From: Tranzscheliella williamsii
Taxonomy: Eukaryota > Basidiomycota > Ustilaginomycetes > Ustilaginales > Ustilaginaceae
Assembly (NCBI GenBank): GCA_023212725.1
Contig: JALBYF010000077.1
Coordinates: 1-64,000 of the forward strand
Length of the DNA stretch: 64,000 nt
Direction: 5' to 3'
Made by a program: the position numbers and the translations under genes. The notes beneath the pieces are model-generated. The model was not told where the DNA came from. It saw only the letters and a program-made list of their open reading frames with translations, and ran no database searches. Positions 40,781-51,348 of the stretch are shown one piece after another (the first letter of the stretch is position 1; each line of letters opens with the position of its first letter).

Positions 40781-41975
40781 ATGGGTGTTCTCGACATTGT
40801 TCCCGCCGGTGTCGTTTCCGGCAAGGACGTCTACAAGGTCTTTGACTACGCTCGGGAGAACCACTTTGCCATCCCCGCGTTCAACGTGACCGTAAGTACA
40901 CTGCTGCTGCTGGCCCTTGCCACTAAACCCGTCCGGAAACATGCACAGCTGACCTCCGTCTTGACTTTTGCTTTCGGTCTTGTCGTCTGTGTGATCTGGC
41001 TTATCGCAGTCTTCTTCGGTTGCGATTGCTGCTCTTGAAGCCGCTCGCGATGCCAAGTCTCCCTTGATCCTGCAGGTCTCCCAGGGTGGTGCCGCCAACT
41101 TTGCCGGCAAGGGTCTTTCCAACTCCAACCAGGAGGCCTCCATCATCGGCGCCAAGGCGGCTGCTTTGTTCATCCGAGCCGTCGCTCCCTCGTACGGCGT
41201 TCCGGTCATCATGCACTCTGATCACTGCGCCAAGAAGCTGCTTCCCTGGTTCGACGGCATGCTCGCCGCCGACGAGGAGTATTACAAGGAGCACAACGAG
41301 CCCCTCTTCTCCTCGCACATGCTCGACTTGTCCGAAGAGCCCAAGGAGGAGAACATCGAGACCTGCAAAAAGTACCTGGCTAAGATGGCGCCGCTCGGCA
41401 TCTGGCTCGAGATGGAAATCGGCATCACCGGTGGCGAGGAGGACGGTGTGAACAACGAGGGTGTCGACAATGCTTCGCTCTACACTCAGCCTGAAGATAT
41501 TTGGGACATCTACCGACAGTTCTCCGAGATCACCCCCAACTTTTCCATCGCCGCCGGCTTTGGCAACGTACACGGTGTCTACAAGCCGGGCAACGTGTCT
41601 CTGCAGCCTGAGCTGCTCGGCAAGCACCAGGATCACGTCCGTCAGCAGATCAAGGCCGACAAGGAGAACCCCGTCTTCTTTGTCTTCCACGGCGGCTCTG
41701 GCTCGGAGAAGCACGAGATTGCCACTGCCGTCAAGCACGGTGTGGTCAAGATGAACGTCGACACCGACACCCAGTGGGCCTACCTGCTCGGCATCCGAGA
41801 CTACGTGCTCAACAAGAAGGACTACCTCATGTCGCAGGTCGGCAACCCCGAGGGGGCCGACAAGCCCAACAAGAAGTTCTTTGACCCCCGAGTTTGGGTG
41901 CGCGAGGGCGAAAAGACCATGGCTACCCGCTGCAAGGAAGCCTTCAACGACCTTGGATCCGAGGGCAAGCTCTAA
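40781..41975 (+). CDS. FBA1: Fructose-bisphosphate aldolase, class II
   Basis: Exon 1 is 40781-40891 and exon 2 is 41010-41975; donor GTAAGT, acceptor ATCGCAG. The 358-aa product is a zinc-dependent class II aldolase, which splits fructose 1,6-bisphosphate in glycolysis and reverses this in gluconeogenesis. The zinc ligands and catalytic residues are visible: D108 and H109 in MHSDHCAKK, H225 in GNVHGVYKPGN and H264 in VFHGGSGS. Other class II landmarks are IPAFNVT, QVSQGGAANFAGKG and MNVDTDTQWAYL. Codon use is strongly biased to C-ending codons, as expected for an abundant glycolytic enzyme. The length matches yeast Fba1 (359 aa). The C-terminus (EGKL) is not a canonical peroxisomal signal. 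Confidence 0.96.
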
Positions 41976-42216
41976 CCCCTTTCGCTCCGGACCCCTTTTA
42001 CCCAAGGAAATAGGAGACCGTGCTTTGCCTGCTTTGCTTCCTCTTTTGTCGTCGGCCCGCCTTGGCAGTGCCGAGATAGAGGAAAATACATGACGATTTT
42101 GGATCTTCTCTTTCGAGCTTTTCGCGCGGACGGCTGTCTGTGTGAGTACGTCAAGTGGAAAATCGAATGATATGGGCGCGTCATTGTGGGTGGTATCTAT
42201 TGGGGATGTGGGGGAG

Positions 42217-43947
42217 TCAGGGCGAATCTGGGCTCCAGAAGGTGCATCTGCCGGAGGCGTTGCCGGTGGCGAGGCGGGCGGGGCGGACGGGGTGGAGGCA
42301 GGTGACGGCGGGGACGGCGGTGACCCGTGCGTCGTCGCCGAGTGCGCGGAGGAGGGTGCCGTCGGCGGCGTAGATTTCGGCGCGGCGGGTCATGCTGCCG
42401 ATGGTGAAGTGGGGCGGGAGGGCGGGGTTGCGGTGCCAGCGGGCGCGGAAGAGGGTGAGCCACTTGCCGGTCTGGTTGTTGTGCGGGATGATGAGCGGGT
42501 CTGCGAGCAGGTCGGCTGTGGGCGGGGTTGATTTGGTGCGGGTGATCCAGCGGTCGAGGCTGGTACGGCGCTGGTTGGAGGCGGGGGTGGGAGAGGGCTG
42601 GGTGGTGAGGTGGGCGGGGTTGAGCGGCCAGAGTTTGACGACGTCGTCGTAGGAGACCGCGGCGAGGTGGGCGGCACGGGGGCTGAAGTCGACCGAGGTG
42701 CAAGCGAGGCGGGAGCGGTGGGCGCCGAGCTGTGCACGCGCGTGCGCCTCTTGCAGCTGCTCGGCATCCACGCCGCGGTAGTTGTACGGCGCCTGGGGCG
42801 TCTCGGCGAGCACGGCGAGCGCGCGCACGTCGAAGAGGCGCACATGCTGGTCCAGCGACGCCGTTGCCACACAGTGCGCCACTCCCGCATCCACCGACAC
42901 CGCCCCGATCTTCTTCTCGCACACCTGCCACCGCCGCCCCACCCCACGCCCCTCGCGCACGTCCACATGCACAAGCCCTCCCCGATGATCCCCCATCCAC
43001 ACCGACCGCTCCTCCCGGCCCGCACCCCCCTGGCCCCCAGCCTCCAGAACATCAAAAATCGAAAGCAGCACCCCCTCCTCCCCCGCCCACACCTCCTCGC
43101 TCATCCCCTTCGCCAGATCAAGCCGCCGCAGCGTCGCATCGTACGAACTCGAGTACGCCGAGCCAGAGTGGACCGGATCAAACTTGATGCACGTCACCGG
43201 GCTCCGACCGTGCACCTGCAGCGTCCACGACCGGCCGTCCGCAAGCTCCGTTTCATCATCTTCCACCTCGTCGTCCCCACCCCTTTCGCTTTTGACCGTG
43301 TCCTGGCTGGCGGCGTCCCAGATGCCGATGTAGCCCTCCTTGTCTCCGAAGAAAACGAGGTCTTTGTCCGTGGTGGGATGGTAGGCGATCGAGTAGATGC
43401 GCTTCGGGGTGACCTTGGCGGCGGATTGGAGTGTCATCTTGTCGAGCAGCCCTTCGAGCTGGGAGCGGTCTGGGTCGGCGGGATGGTGGCCGTTGGCGCG
43501 GGGTTCTTTATGCTTGATGTCGACGAGGTCGGCAGAGGTGGGGGAGGTGGTGACGAGGCTGGCGAGCGTGGAGTGGAGGGCGGCGACGACGGGGGGTTCG
43601 AGGTCGGGTGCTGCCATGGTGGCGAGGTCGAAGGGCTGGTGGCGCGCACGCTTGGCGGCGTCGGCGAGTGCGCGCGCCTCGTCTGCCTCCTGCTCGTGCT
43701 TGCGCTTCACCGCGTCCGAGTCCGCCTCGTGCCCAGCGAGGCGCGCGCTCGCCCGCGACGGCAGCACCCGCCGCGCCACCACCACCTCCTTCTTCCGTGG
43801 CGCCACCGCCTTCTTCGCCCGCACCACCACCGCAGGCCGTCCCCCAACCGCAGCAGATCCCCCCAACACCCCCAGCTCCTTCATCAACCGCTCATTCTCC
43901 CGAATATTCTTCAGCCGCTCCTGCTCGTAGTCGTTCGCATCGCTCAT
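42217..43947 (-). CDS. CMR1: WD40 DNA-damage/chromatin protein CMR1 (WDR76 family)
   Basis: The likely start is MSDANDYEQERLKNIREN at 43947 (576 aa); the open frame continues 23 codons further but only from a non-ATG codon. The N-terminal helix ERLKNIRENERLMKELGV is the CMR1/WDR76 signature. A basic linker follows, then a seven-bladed WD40 propeller (IYSIAYHPTTDKDLVFFGD, VTCIKFDPVHSGSAYSSSYD, RLACTSVDFSPRAAHLAAVS, VTAVPAVTCLHPVRPARLAT). Yeast Cmr1 (522 aa) binds DNA and gathers in nuclear foci after replication stress. The gene is very GC-rich over almost its whole length, which also creates a 472-codon open frame on the other strand that is only a shadow. Convergent with the aldolase gene, 241 bp apart. 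Confidence 0.9.
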   Translation of the reverse strand: MSDANDYEQERLKNIRENERLMKELGVLGGSAAVGGRPAVVVRAKKAVAPRKKEVVVARRVLPSRASARLAGHEADSDAVKRKHEQEADEARALADAAKRARHQPFDLATMAAPDLEPPVVAALHSTLASLVTTSPTSADLVDIKHKEPRANGHHPADPDRSQLEGLLDKMTLQSAAKVTPKRIYSIAYHPTTDKDLVFFGDKEGYIGIWDAASQDTVKSERGGDDEVEDDETELADGRSWTLQVHGRSPVTCIKFDPVHSGSAYSSSYDATLRRLDLAKGMSEEVWAGEEGVLLSIFDVLEAGGQGGAGREERSVWMGDHRGGLVHVDVREGRGVGRRWQVCEKKIGAVSVDAGVAHCVATASLDQHVRLFDVRALAVLAETPQAPYNYRGVDAEQLQEAHARAQLGAHRSRLACTSVDFSPRAAHLAAVSYDDVVKLWPLNPAHLTTQPSPTPASNQRRTSLDRWITRTKSTPPTADLLADPLIIPHNNQTGKWLTLFRARWHRNPALPPHFTIGSMTRRAEIYAADGTLLRALGDDARVTAVPAVTCLHPVRPARLATGNASGRCTFWSPDSP

Positions 43948-44455
43948 CCTGCCCGCTGCACCACACAACTCCCCGGAAGGAGAGCCACCGCAAGGAGCCG
44001 TTACTGGTCGCCGCAAATGCGGGCGTGATTTGGTCTAGGTGGTCAAGGTGGTAGGCTGGAAGGAAAGCAGCTTGGCACGTCGTTCCCCGCTCGTAGAGCA
44101 AGATCTCAAAAAATGACAGCTGATGGGTGATACTTGACAATGAATCACTACGCGCGTCTTTGGGATTCAATCGTTCGCGTAGATGAGCTCAGCCACGCCC
44201 TTCGCTCAGCCACGCCCTTCGCGTCCCTCGCTCGCCGGCCCAATTTTGCCTCTTGTTAGGTCGTTCTATGGGCGACACTGCGAATGGGATAGAAATACAG
44301 GATCGCTGACGGCAGCGACGCCGATGCGTAGGACGAGACGGGTGCAGGTGGCTGTCTGGGGGTATGTAAAAGAGGCACGAGGCGAAGCGAGTCGAGCTCT
44401 GCGGGAAAGCGTCAGCAATTCTGCTGTGGGCGGGGCGACAAGGTGACGCTGAGCT
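43948..44455. other. Intergenic region, CMR1 promoter / SLT11 3' end
   Basis: About 510 bases between two minus-strand genes. It contains a perfect 17-bp tandem duplication at 44187-44203 and 44204-44220 (GCTCAGCCACGCCCTTC). No gene is supported. Confidence 0.5.
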
Positions 44456-45556
44456 TCAGGATGCCGCTGCAGTCGCGTTAGCTTTTCCTTCGGCGGTGCT
44501 GGCAGAGGCAGCTTTCGAAACGGGCTTGCTCCTGCCCCACGTCGCCCTCACTTCCTTGCCCGCCAGCTCCATCTTGGCCGAACATTGCGAAGCTGCTGAT
44601 TCGGCCGCCTCACGCGTCTTGAAGTTGACAAAGGCACACTTGGACGTGGGCACGAGCGTCATCGACTTGATGTCGTCTGCTTGCAACCGGGGTGTCATCG
44701 CCGTGAGCGACGCCCTGATCTGGTCTTCGGTGATGCCCTCGGGTAAAGAAGTGAAGAAGAGCGAAGTCTGGGCAGATGCAGAAAAAGTGTCAGAGGGGGA
44801 AGTTCGCCATGTCAGTCAGTTGACTCCCCGCATGAGTTGCAAGTAGCGCACGAATCGTGTACTTACTATGGTCTTGTCTTCAGGTGGCGCTAGACCTTGT
44901 GCCGATGCCTGCTTAGCAAGGATTTTCTTGGCGACAGGGTCGTTCTGGCCGTTATAACGACTCGTGATGTCTTGTTGACCCAATCCATCTTCGACGGGCA
45001 ACTCGTGCCGGTAGGGACAGTCGTCGCCTCGCGTGCAGTTACCTCGGGCAAAGAAGGAACAGAGCTGTGGGCGATGGCGCTTGTAGTCAGGCTCCTTACG
45101 CGCGAGCTTTTTGAGCAGATCGTGTCCGGCCCTGCTTGCGGCGCCCGACGAGCCGACGAGCGAAGTGGGGCCCTCTAGCTGGCGGTCCATCCGCTCTGCA
45201 AAGTACTGCCGATTCACGTCCGAGCTCGGCCCGGACGAGTTGATCTTGAGCGCGGCATCCCTCACCTGGACCGGCAGGCCGTACTGGAGGTCCAGAATAC
45301 AGGTCTGGCAGACGTTCTTGACCTTGGCGCAGGTTGTGCAGATCTCGGTCTTCTTGAAGCGCGAGCCTGCTCCCGGGTTCCATCGAAAGCAGGTGAACGG
45401 CCTCGTGCAGATCTTGCAGGCTTTCCCCTGGCTATCCTTTGTCATGCGGATATACGGGTTCGGGCCAAGGCATGTCTCGCATAGGATTGGAGTATCGGCC
45501 TCTTCTGATCCTGCGACGTTGGTGCCGATCTTTCCGTGCGCTTGCCACGCTGCCAT
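44456..45556 (-). CDS. SLT11: Pre-mRNA splicing factor Slt11/Ecm2 (RBM22 type), two exons
   Basis: Exon 1 is 45556-44867 and exon 2 is 44767-44456, with donor GTAAGT and acceptor GCCCAG; the joined frame gives 333 aa. The protein belongs to the Prp19-associated group that stabilises the U6/catalytic RNA core of the spliceosome. The N-terminal half has paired CxxC zinc motifs (ILCETCLGPNPYIRM, KACKICTRPFTCFRW, ICTTCAKVKNVCQTC). A CCCH finger reads CSFFARGNCTRGDDCPYRH with spacing C-x7-C-x5-C-x3-H. The C-terminal RRM spans the exon junction (TSLFFTSLPEGITEDQI, then CAFVNFKTREAAESAA and VRATWGRS). This layout is that of RBM22/Ecm2/Slt11. It is divergent from the ERI1-like gene. Confidence 0.93.
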
Positions 45557-46227
45557 CCTCGCCGCCGTCGCCTCTGTGACTGGGCACGCTCAAGTATGTG
45601 ACGGTGCGCTCGAGTACGACCAAATTCGCGCAGAAGTACTGTCGGAGCGGTGATGATGGTGCCGATGTTGGTGATGATAATGACGGTGTGGATGTGAACA
45701 GTACCTGACCTTGGATGTCGTCCTGATTGCGTAGCCGGAACTCGGAACCGTTCCATTCGCACTTGGTTCATTTTTTCCGTAAGACCCCCATTCACAAGCG
45801 GATCTTTACAAGCGGAGACACCAAAGCACTTCTCTCGATTTCGAGTCGTGCGAATGAGAAGCTTCAGTTACCCGTAAGGTGCTCATCGACATCGTTTGGA
45901 AGGTTGTTGGCTTTACAAGAAGCGTCCTATGACAGTGCTGTAACTCTTTCCTTAGCTCATGCGGCCATCCTTCAGCACATTAGCCCAACAAGCCTGAACG
46001 AGAGAAGCATCAATGCATGAGTAGGCCCCATGGGGTTTTGATGAGAAATTGGGAAAAGCGGTTACGTTGCAACACGGACCCGCTACTAGCCTCCTCCTCC
46101 TCCTTGCCCTGCCTCTTCATCCTGGACCTGCTGAAACGGCCGCTTGTTCGATCGGGCGCAGAATATGAGAGCATAATCATTACGAGGGTTCAACTAGATC
46201 TCCCTACCCTTCAAATTGCATGTACCG
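45557..46227. other. Divergent intergenic region, SLT11 / ERI1-like
   Basis: About 670 bases between divergent ATG codons, holding both promoters. No supported ORF or RNA gene was seen. Confidence 0.4.
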
Positions 46228-47600
46228 ATGACGGCTTCGCTCAACGTCGAAGAGCTACGTTCCAGGCTGCAAGGGTTGGGGCTCGACACCAAGGGCAAGA
46301 AGGCTGATCTCCGTCTCAGGCTAAGGAAGGCGAATCGTCCCAGCCAATCCTCTGTCCCTGCAGCCAATATAGCACCTGCTGCGGTCGGCGTTCAGGCATG
46401 GTCGCCCTCCTTTGACACATTGCTTGTGGTCGACGTAGAAGCCACATGCGAGGCAACACGCAGCTACCAGGGAGGCCACACTGATCGCGTAACTCGAAGA
46501 TTCCAATATCCTAACGAGAGTGAGTGAGCCAGCATTCTGCCAGCGCGACACCACCGAGGAAGGATACTGACACTAACTCTGCTCTTTGCTAAACTCCAGT
46601 CATTGAGTTCCCGGTCCTTCTTTTGCGATGGAATAACAAAACGCAGCAGCTGCAGCTAAAGAAGTCCTTTCATTCTTTCGTGCGGCCCACCTTCCGTCCA
46701 CAATTGAGCCGGTTCTGTCGCGAGCTCACGGGAATTACGCAAGCGCAAGTCGATGCGGCCCCGACATGGAATGAGGTCGTCGAAGAACTCTTCCACTTCC
46801 TCTCGTCCCACGGTCTGATCGAAGAAACATCGTCTAGTCGTCGACCGAGCATGCACTCGTACAGACTCAGGCGCGGAGTTGCCTGGGTCAGCCACGGGCC
46901 TGCCGACCTCCGCGACTTTGTCATCAAGCAGAGCTGGATCGCCGGGCGATCAGATTCCATAGACGACGGAACGCCGCCGATATTCCTTCGGGGCCTTCTC
47001 ATTGATATCCGGAAAGGAATCGCGTCGCTTTACAAGTGGGAACAATCGCTCAAAGCAGAGCTAGCCAGGGTCTCGCCATCACGTGCTGCGCAGCAGCTCG
47101 AGTTTGGTGGGGTCGATGGATTCCAGGTTATCGCTCCGTCGGCCGTCCCTGGTGAGATGGTTAAAGAGCAGATCCGGACAACGCAGCTTTCCGACCAGGA
47201 GCAGACTGTCGTCGGGCTGCTCGACGTACTCAACATAGGTCCTTTTCAAGGCAGACAGCATTGCGGAATGGACGACACCGCCAACATCGGCAGAATCGTG
47301 GTCGAGGTGGCCCGACGCATATCTCAGGCAGCCTTGGGGAGACAGATCTTTCTCGGAAAAAGCTTCGAGGTTCTTGATGGCAAGGTCGAGAGTCACGCCG
47401 CTGTGATCAATCTCGACGCTAGTCGAGGCATTCACCGTGCTAACCAGATGGAGAAGCTCTTACTTGTACCGAATGTCGCTACGAGCAACCCCTTCAGGCG
47501 ATGGCTTTGGATGCACAAGCGCCCTGGAAACGTCAGATGGCCCTTCCCGCCAGAAGACGGCGAAGTTGAAGAGCATTCGCTGGAGCTAGATAGACTTTGA
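46228..47600 (+). CDS. ERI1-type 3'-5' exoribonuclease with SAP domain, two exons
   Basis: Exon 1 is 46228-46519 and exon 2 is 46600-47600 (donor GTGAGT, acceptor CTCCAG); the product is 430 aa. Residues 1-37 form a SAP motif (LNVEELRSRLQGLGLDTKGK), which in human ERI1 helps bind histone mRNA stem-loops. The DEDDh exonuclease follows: D69 and E71 in LLVVDVEATCE, D200 in VSHGPADLRDFV, H318 and D323 in QHCGMDDTANI. NEIIEFPVLLLRWN is recreated exactly across the splice junction, which confirms it. ERI1 proteins trim 5.8S rRNA ends and degrade histone mRNA or small RNAs. The C-terminal 90 residues have no recognised domain. A role in small-RNA turnover cannot be judged here. Confidence 0.88.
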
Positions 47601-48149
47601 TCCTAGGCAATGTTACAGCCATGCCCCCTTCGTTTATAGTCACGCTCTTCTCCCGATTTGCGCGGCTATATTCGACGGAATTTACTGATAACCTTATAGT
47701 GCTTTTGTCGTGAGTTACCCGTACGTTTGATGCTTCTATGCCATGAGCTAGATTATTAGGGCCATAGGCATCTGTGCTAGACGCTACAGTCGACATCAAC
47801 GAGGAGCAGAGTTTGCCGCTATGTGAAGCAAGGTGACTAGTCGTCATGAGTGTGAGTGAAGTCGAGTGTTAAATCGTGAATATGACTACACGTGACATTC
47901 TTGTAAGAATGAGAGCGCAGCTGACTAGCCACCATCTCTAGTTCCAATCCTAGCCCCACTCACCTATCTACGACTTCCGCATCCACGAACACACTGTTGC
48001 CAGCTGGGCACCCTATAGGTAAGTTCACCAAGCGGCCGCAGCAGATCGAAAGAGCAGCTAGTGTGCCGTTCTGGGACGGTCCTGTTGACACTCGCGCTGA
48101 ACCGCGCCGCTCGCCACGCAGCCACGACGCCTCCCTCTCGAAAGCCAAC
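47601..48149. other. Intergenic region, ERI1-like 3' / small membrane protein promoter
   Basis: About 550 bases between two plus-strand genes with no supported ORF. Presumed 3' UTR and promoter. Confidence 0.4.
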
Positions 48150-48531
48150 ATGAGCGTCGCAGCAAGCGTTCTCGGGTACGCCGGGCTCGGCTTCATCACA
48201 AGGTGCTATGCGCTTGGTCTGCAGAAGCGGAACATCTTCGACAGTAAGTACCGTTGCTCTGCCGAGGGGTCAGCGGCACTTTGGCGTGTGCCGCTCGATG
48301 CATCGTACACCGGGCCTGAGCAGATGGCTGACGTACGCCCGCCCGCGCTCTCCCCCGCTCCTCCGCACAGATCTCGGCGGCCACGCTATGCTGATGGGCG
48401 CTTTTGGCGCGCTCGGCTACTACGTCCACGGCCTCGAGGGCCGCCAGCTCGAACTCATCGCCCACAAGAAGGAACAGATTCTCAGGAACCGAGAGCGCAT
48501 CAGCGCCGCCTCTCCATCAGAAAACGAGTAA
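48150..48531 (+). CDS. Small mitochondrial-type membrane protein, 84 aa, two exons
   Basis: Exon 1 is 48150-48243 and exon 2 is 48371-48531, with donor GTAAGT and acceptor CGCACAG; the joined frame is 85 codons including stop. The protein starts MSVAASVLGYAGLGFITRCY, continues LQKRNIFDNLGGHAMLMGAF and GALGYYVHGLEGRQ, and ends in a charged helix (HKKEQILRNRERI). One or two membrane segments around a Gly-rich turn and a basic/acidic tail resemble small accessory subunits of respiratory complex I or ATP synthase in fungi, but I cannot name the subunit. The gene is convergent with the MZM1-bL31m gene, which is also mitochondrial. That neighbourhood is suggestive only. Confidence 0.6.
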
Positions 48532-48868
48532 CGCAACCATGTAGCTTCTTTTTCCTAATACATCCACAGACTATCTGCCGTGCACTGCTCGTCTCGCTTC
48601 TTTGCTCTGGCTCCATAAATCCGCCCAACAGATACGGCCGGATGGGCCTACTCCGCCCCTCGAGAAGGAAGCTGAAGGTGGCATTGGCAATTATCTGCGA
48701 TACGTCCGGCGGTACGCCGTTGCAGACTTTTCAACCCGAAGGCGCCGGACACAATCGCCAAAAGAGTACGCAAGACAATGCCGTGAGAGTAGGAGAAGTT
48801 TACATCTGATACGGCGAGCGGGATGGCAGCGTGGCGCGACTGCGAGGACGTGAGAGGTAGATGTGCAA

Positions 48869-49966
48869 TCACTTGCGGCCTTTACCCTTGCCAGCGGCCT
48901 TCTTAGCGGTGAGGGGGCTGCCGGCCCGGGCTTCACGGCCGCCGACACTCATCCAACTGTAGTCTGCCTGATCGAACTTGACGTCGTCCGCGACTTCCTG
49001 GCTCTTGGCGCCCGGATCCGCCGAGGCAGCTTCGCTACCCGTGCCTTCGAACCTCCTTCTGAACCGGCCCAGTCGACCGCTGTCGTCGCCGCCGTCGCCG
49101 CCGACCTTTCGTTCCTGGCTCGGGTTCCAAAGCGGGTGGTTTGTGGGATCTCGAGTGAGGCGCGCCATGCGTCGTGGCGACGTGGTGAACAGCTGGATTG
49201 ACGATCCGTCCGCCAACATCGTGGTGGAGCCGAACTTTGGCACAGGCCGCGGCAAAGGGGTCCGGGCTACGGCAGATGGATCTCTGGACTGGACGCTGGA
49301 GGATGTCGAAAATGAACTGCGCTGGGTGCGCAAGGAAGTAATCTGAGGCAGGACAGGCGATAGTGCTGATGCGGACCTGGTCGAGTAGGCTCGAATCTGG
49401 TCGGACGATGGGCTGGCGGACGAGGATGAGCCGGAGGCAGAAGTCGAAGGAGATTGGTAGAGGGCGGCCATCTCTCGACAGCTCTTCCTTTCTGGCTTCT
49501 TGCCCGCTTTGAGATCGGCGATCTGTTGGGCTCTAGCTTCCTTGATGCTGTCGTTGGTGCCAAGCTCTGTCTGTTCGGTCAGGCGAAGCTCTGGAGGGTA
49601 CATACCAAACACCGGTGAACACGAAACGACGCCGAGATCGTAAGAAGATGATCTAACGAAAAAAGAGGGTAGCGTGCGCGAGCTCGAGGATACGCTGGGC
49701 TACTTACCATAAGCGCAGGTGTCCTGTCGCCACTTGCCCTGTACCACGTTCCGACGAAGCACAGAGATGATCTCATCACCCATCTCGAGACCCTCATTGA
49801 TCTTGTCAGCATCCGTTTCTTGAGCAGCCTGCTTGAACCTGCGTCGGGTCTCCTCTCGTGCGGCGATGACTGCATTGGCATCTCCCTGGAAAGTTTCTCG
49901 AGACGTCCGGAGCAAGTTCTTGTAGAGGGCGATCGCCCTCTGCCGCTGAGCTGCAGTGAAGCTCAT
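48869..49966 (-). CDS. MZM1 complex III assembly factor joined in one ORF to mitochondrial ribosomal protein bL31m
   Basis: Exon 1 is 49966-49708 and exon 2 is 49590-48869 (donor GTAAGT, acceptor CCTCCAG); the frame is 327 codons including stop. Residues 1-110 match the LYR-motif protein Mzm1/LYRM7, which stabilises the Rieske protein before its insertion into complex III: ALYKNLLR (L14, Y15), ETFQGD, LRRNVVQG, and TELGTNDSIK, with the splice junction inside that last conserved region. Residues about 205-270 match bL31m of the mitochondrial large ribosomal subunit (MLADGSSIQLFTTSPRRMAR, then LTRDPTNHPLWNPS). Between them, from M127, lies an Arg/Ser-rich stretch (RTQRSSFSTSSSVQSRD) that looks like a mitochondrial presequence, preceded by a good start context. 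The two products could be one fusion, a precursor cut on import, or two proteins made by internal initiation. Confidence 0.75.
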
Positions 49967-51348
49967 AGCGCCGATTCGGGTATCTTGCACAGAGGAAATG
50001 CTGCCCGTATGCTGAAGTGCAAAGGGACAGATGAACGGAAGGTACGATGTGCCGCCGATAGTGACCAGATGTTGAACGTTGGGCGAGGAAGTGGCAGTCA
50101 ATTCGCAGTCGTTTCATCTTCGCAGAACCCTTTCCAGTCACTTCGACATCTGAGAACTCCAAAATCCGCGCTGAGAAAAATTATATATCGGCCTGGGGAT
50201 CAATATAATGGTGATGAAAGTACAAATAAGTGCCATCATAAATACAGCGCTCTCTCGGCCGATTGACACACTCACGCCACCACGAGCTTGATGCTCATGT
50301 CCCCATCTGGGTTTATTGTGATGATTCTCCACCATATCATTAGCGCTCGACCGACGGATGAGGCGTTCCCTCACCTTGCGGCCTCGCTGCAAAGCGTGTC
50401 TCTCACCGCTACTTGGCGTCTACAGCTAGTTCGAGCCTCAATATTGCGTGGCCACGCCTTTGATAAAGTGCTCCACCGTGTCTCCTGGTCGGGTCGTCGC
50501 CAGAACGACAATGTTCAAGGTTGTCCTCGCTCAGCAGTCTAATCTGCTGGACAGATAGTCCACTTGGTTGGCTTCTTGCTTTCTCAATGTCAATATGCTC
50601 GGACTGGGGAACTAGTTTTCGCTGTCTTCCCCTTTTCATTCGAGCCCGTCCTTCGACATGTCGATATTCATTCTATCGTATATCTATCTTTACGCCACAC
50701 TCCGCCACAGCAGCCACTCATGTACTGCACAATTTCAGAGGTATCTGACGGAACAATTGGATGATGCAGATGCTTCGGTTGCCGGAAAAGGGCCCAGCCC
50801 CATTTGTATCACTGCTGCTAGGTCCCAGCTCTGTGCATGAAGCGGTACGGCACATGACTGATCAACGTTGCGATCTCAGCTCATTACTGTGTCTATATAA
50901 CCATTTGGATGCGTTCGAACATAGGTTGAAGTCTTCAGCACGATCTGTCCTTGCTGTTATGGCGAGAAAGGCTCGCCTTGGCTCGTCTGAAAAGTGGTCG
51001 GTGATACAGCGGCGAGGTTTATCGCGTTTCGGTCGCTCTTCACGAACAGTGTATGCATATCGCTAAGCATGAAATGAAGAGCAGCAAGGATAAAAAATGC
51101 CGGAAAGAGGGTCAGTAGCAGCGCATCGCCCCCACCAGTAATCGGACACTCAGATGAGGCACGCCATATGCAGAGCTCGGTGGAGCCAATCCACACTCAT
51201 TCCGTGTCACGGCTTGTATTCCCACCTGAATGAGCTGGCCTTGTGGCATACGATATAAACCACCCGGACGCTCGCATTTGTACTTTTTTCCTCTCACGCA
51301 CTCTCGTCCTTTCTCTTCACTGCTTTTCGCCAAGTACATCCCTTAACG
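49967..51348. other. Divergent intergenic region, MZM1-bL31m / duplicated secreted protein
   Basis: About 1.38 kb with no supported gene. An AT-rich TTATATATCGG at about 50,179 lies some 215 bases before the MZM1 start. A TATA box for the rightward gene is listed separately. Confidence 0.4.
51253..51259 (+). promoter_or_regulatory. TATA box of the duplicated secreted-protein gene
   Basis: ATATAAA lies about 90-96 bases upstream of the ATG at 51349, the same spacing as the TATA of the 74-aa protein gene at 18,241. The leader between them is C/T-rich. A TATA is typical of regulated genes in fungi. Confidence 0.5.

Noticed and set aside
41960..41975. Aldolase C-terminus GKL as a peroxisomal signal
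   Set aside because: Gly at the first position of the tripeptide is not canonical PTS1, and reading through the stop gives no PTS1 before the next stop either.
42610..44028. 472-codon open frame on the plus strand opposite CMR1
   Set aside because: It opens at a non-ATG codon, has His/Arg/Pro-rich filler composition and lies fully antisense to a clear WD40 gene in very GC-rich DNA. It is a codon-bias shadow.
48208..48531. Unspliced 107-codon reading across the 84-aa protein gene
   Set aside because: It runs through a clear GTAAGT...CACAG intron and loses the conserved-looking exon 1. The spliced 84-aa model is better.
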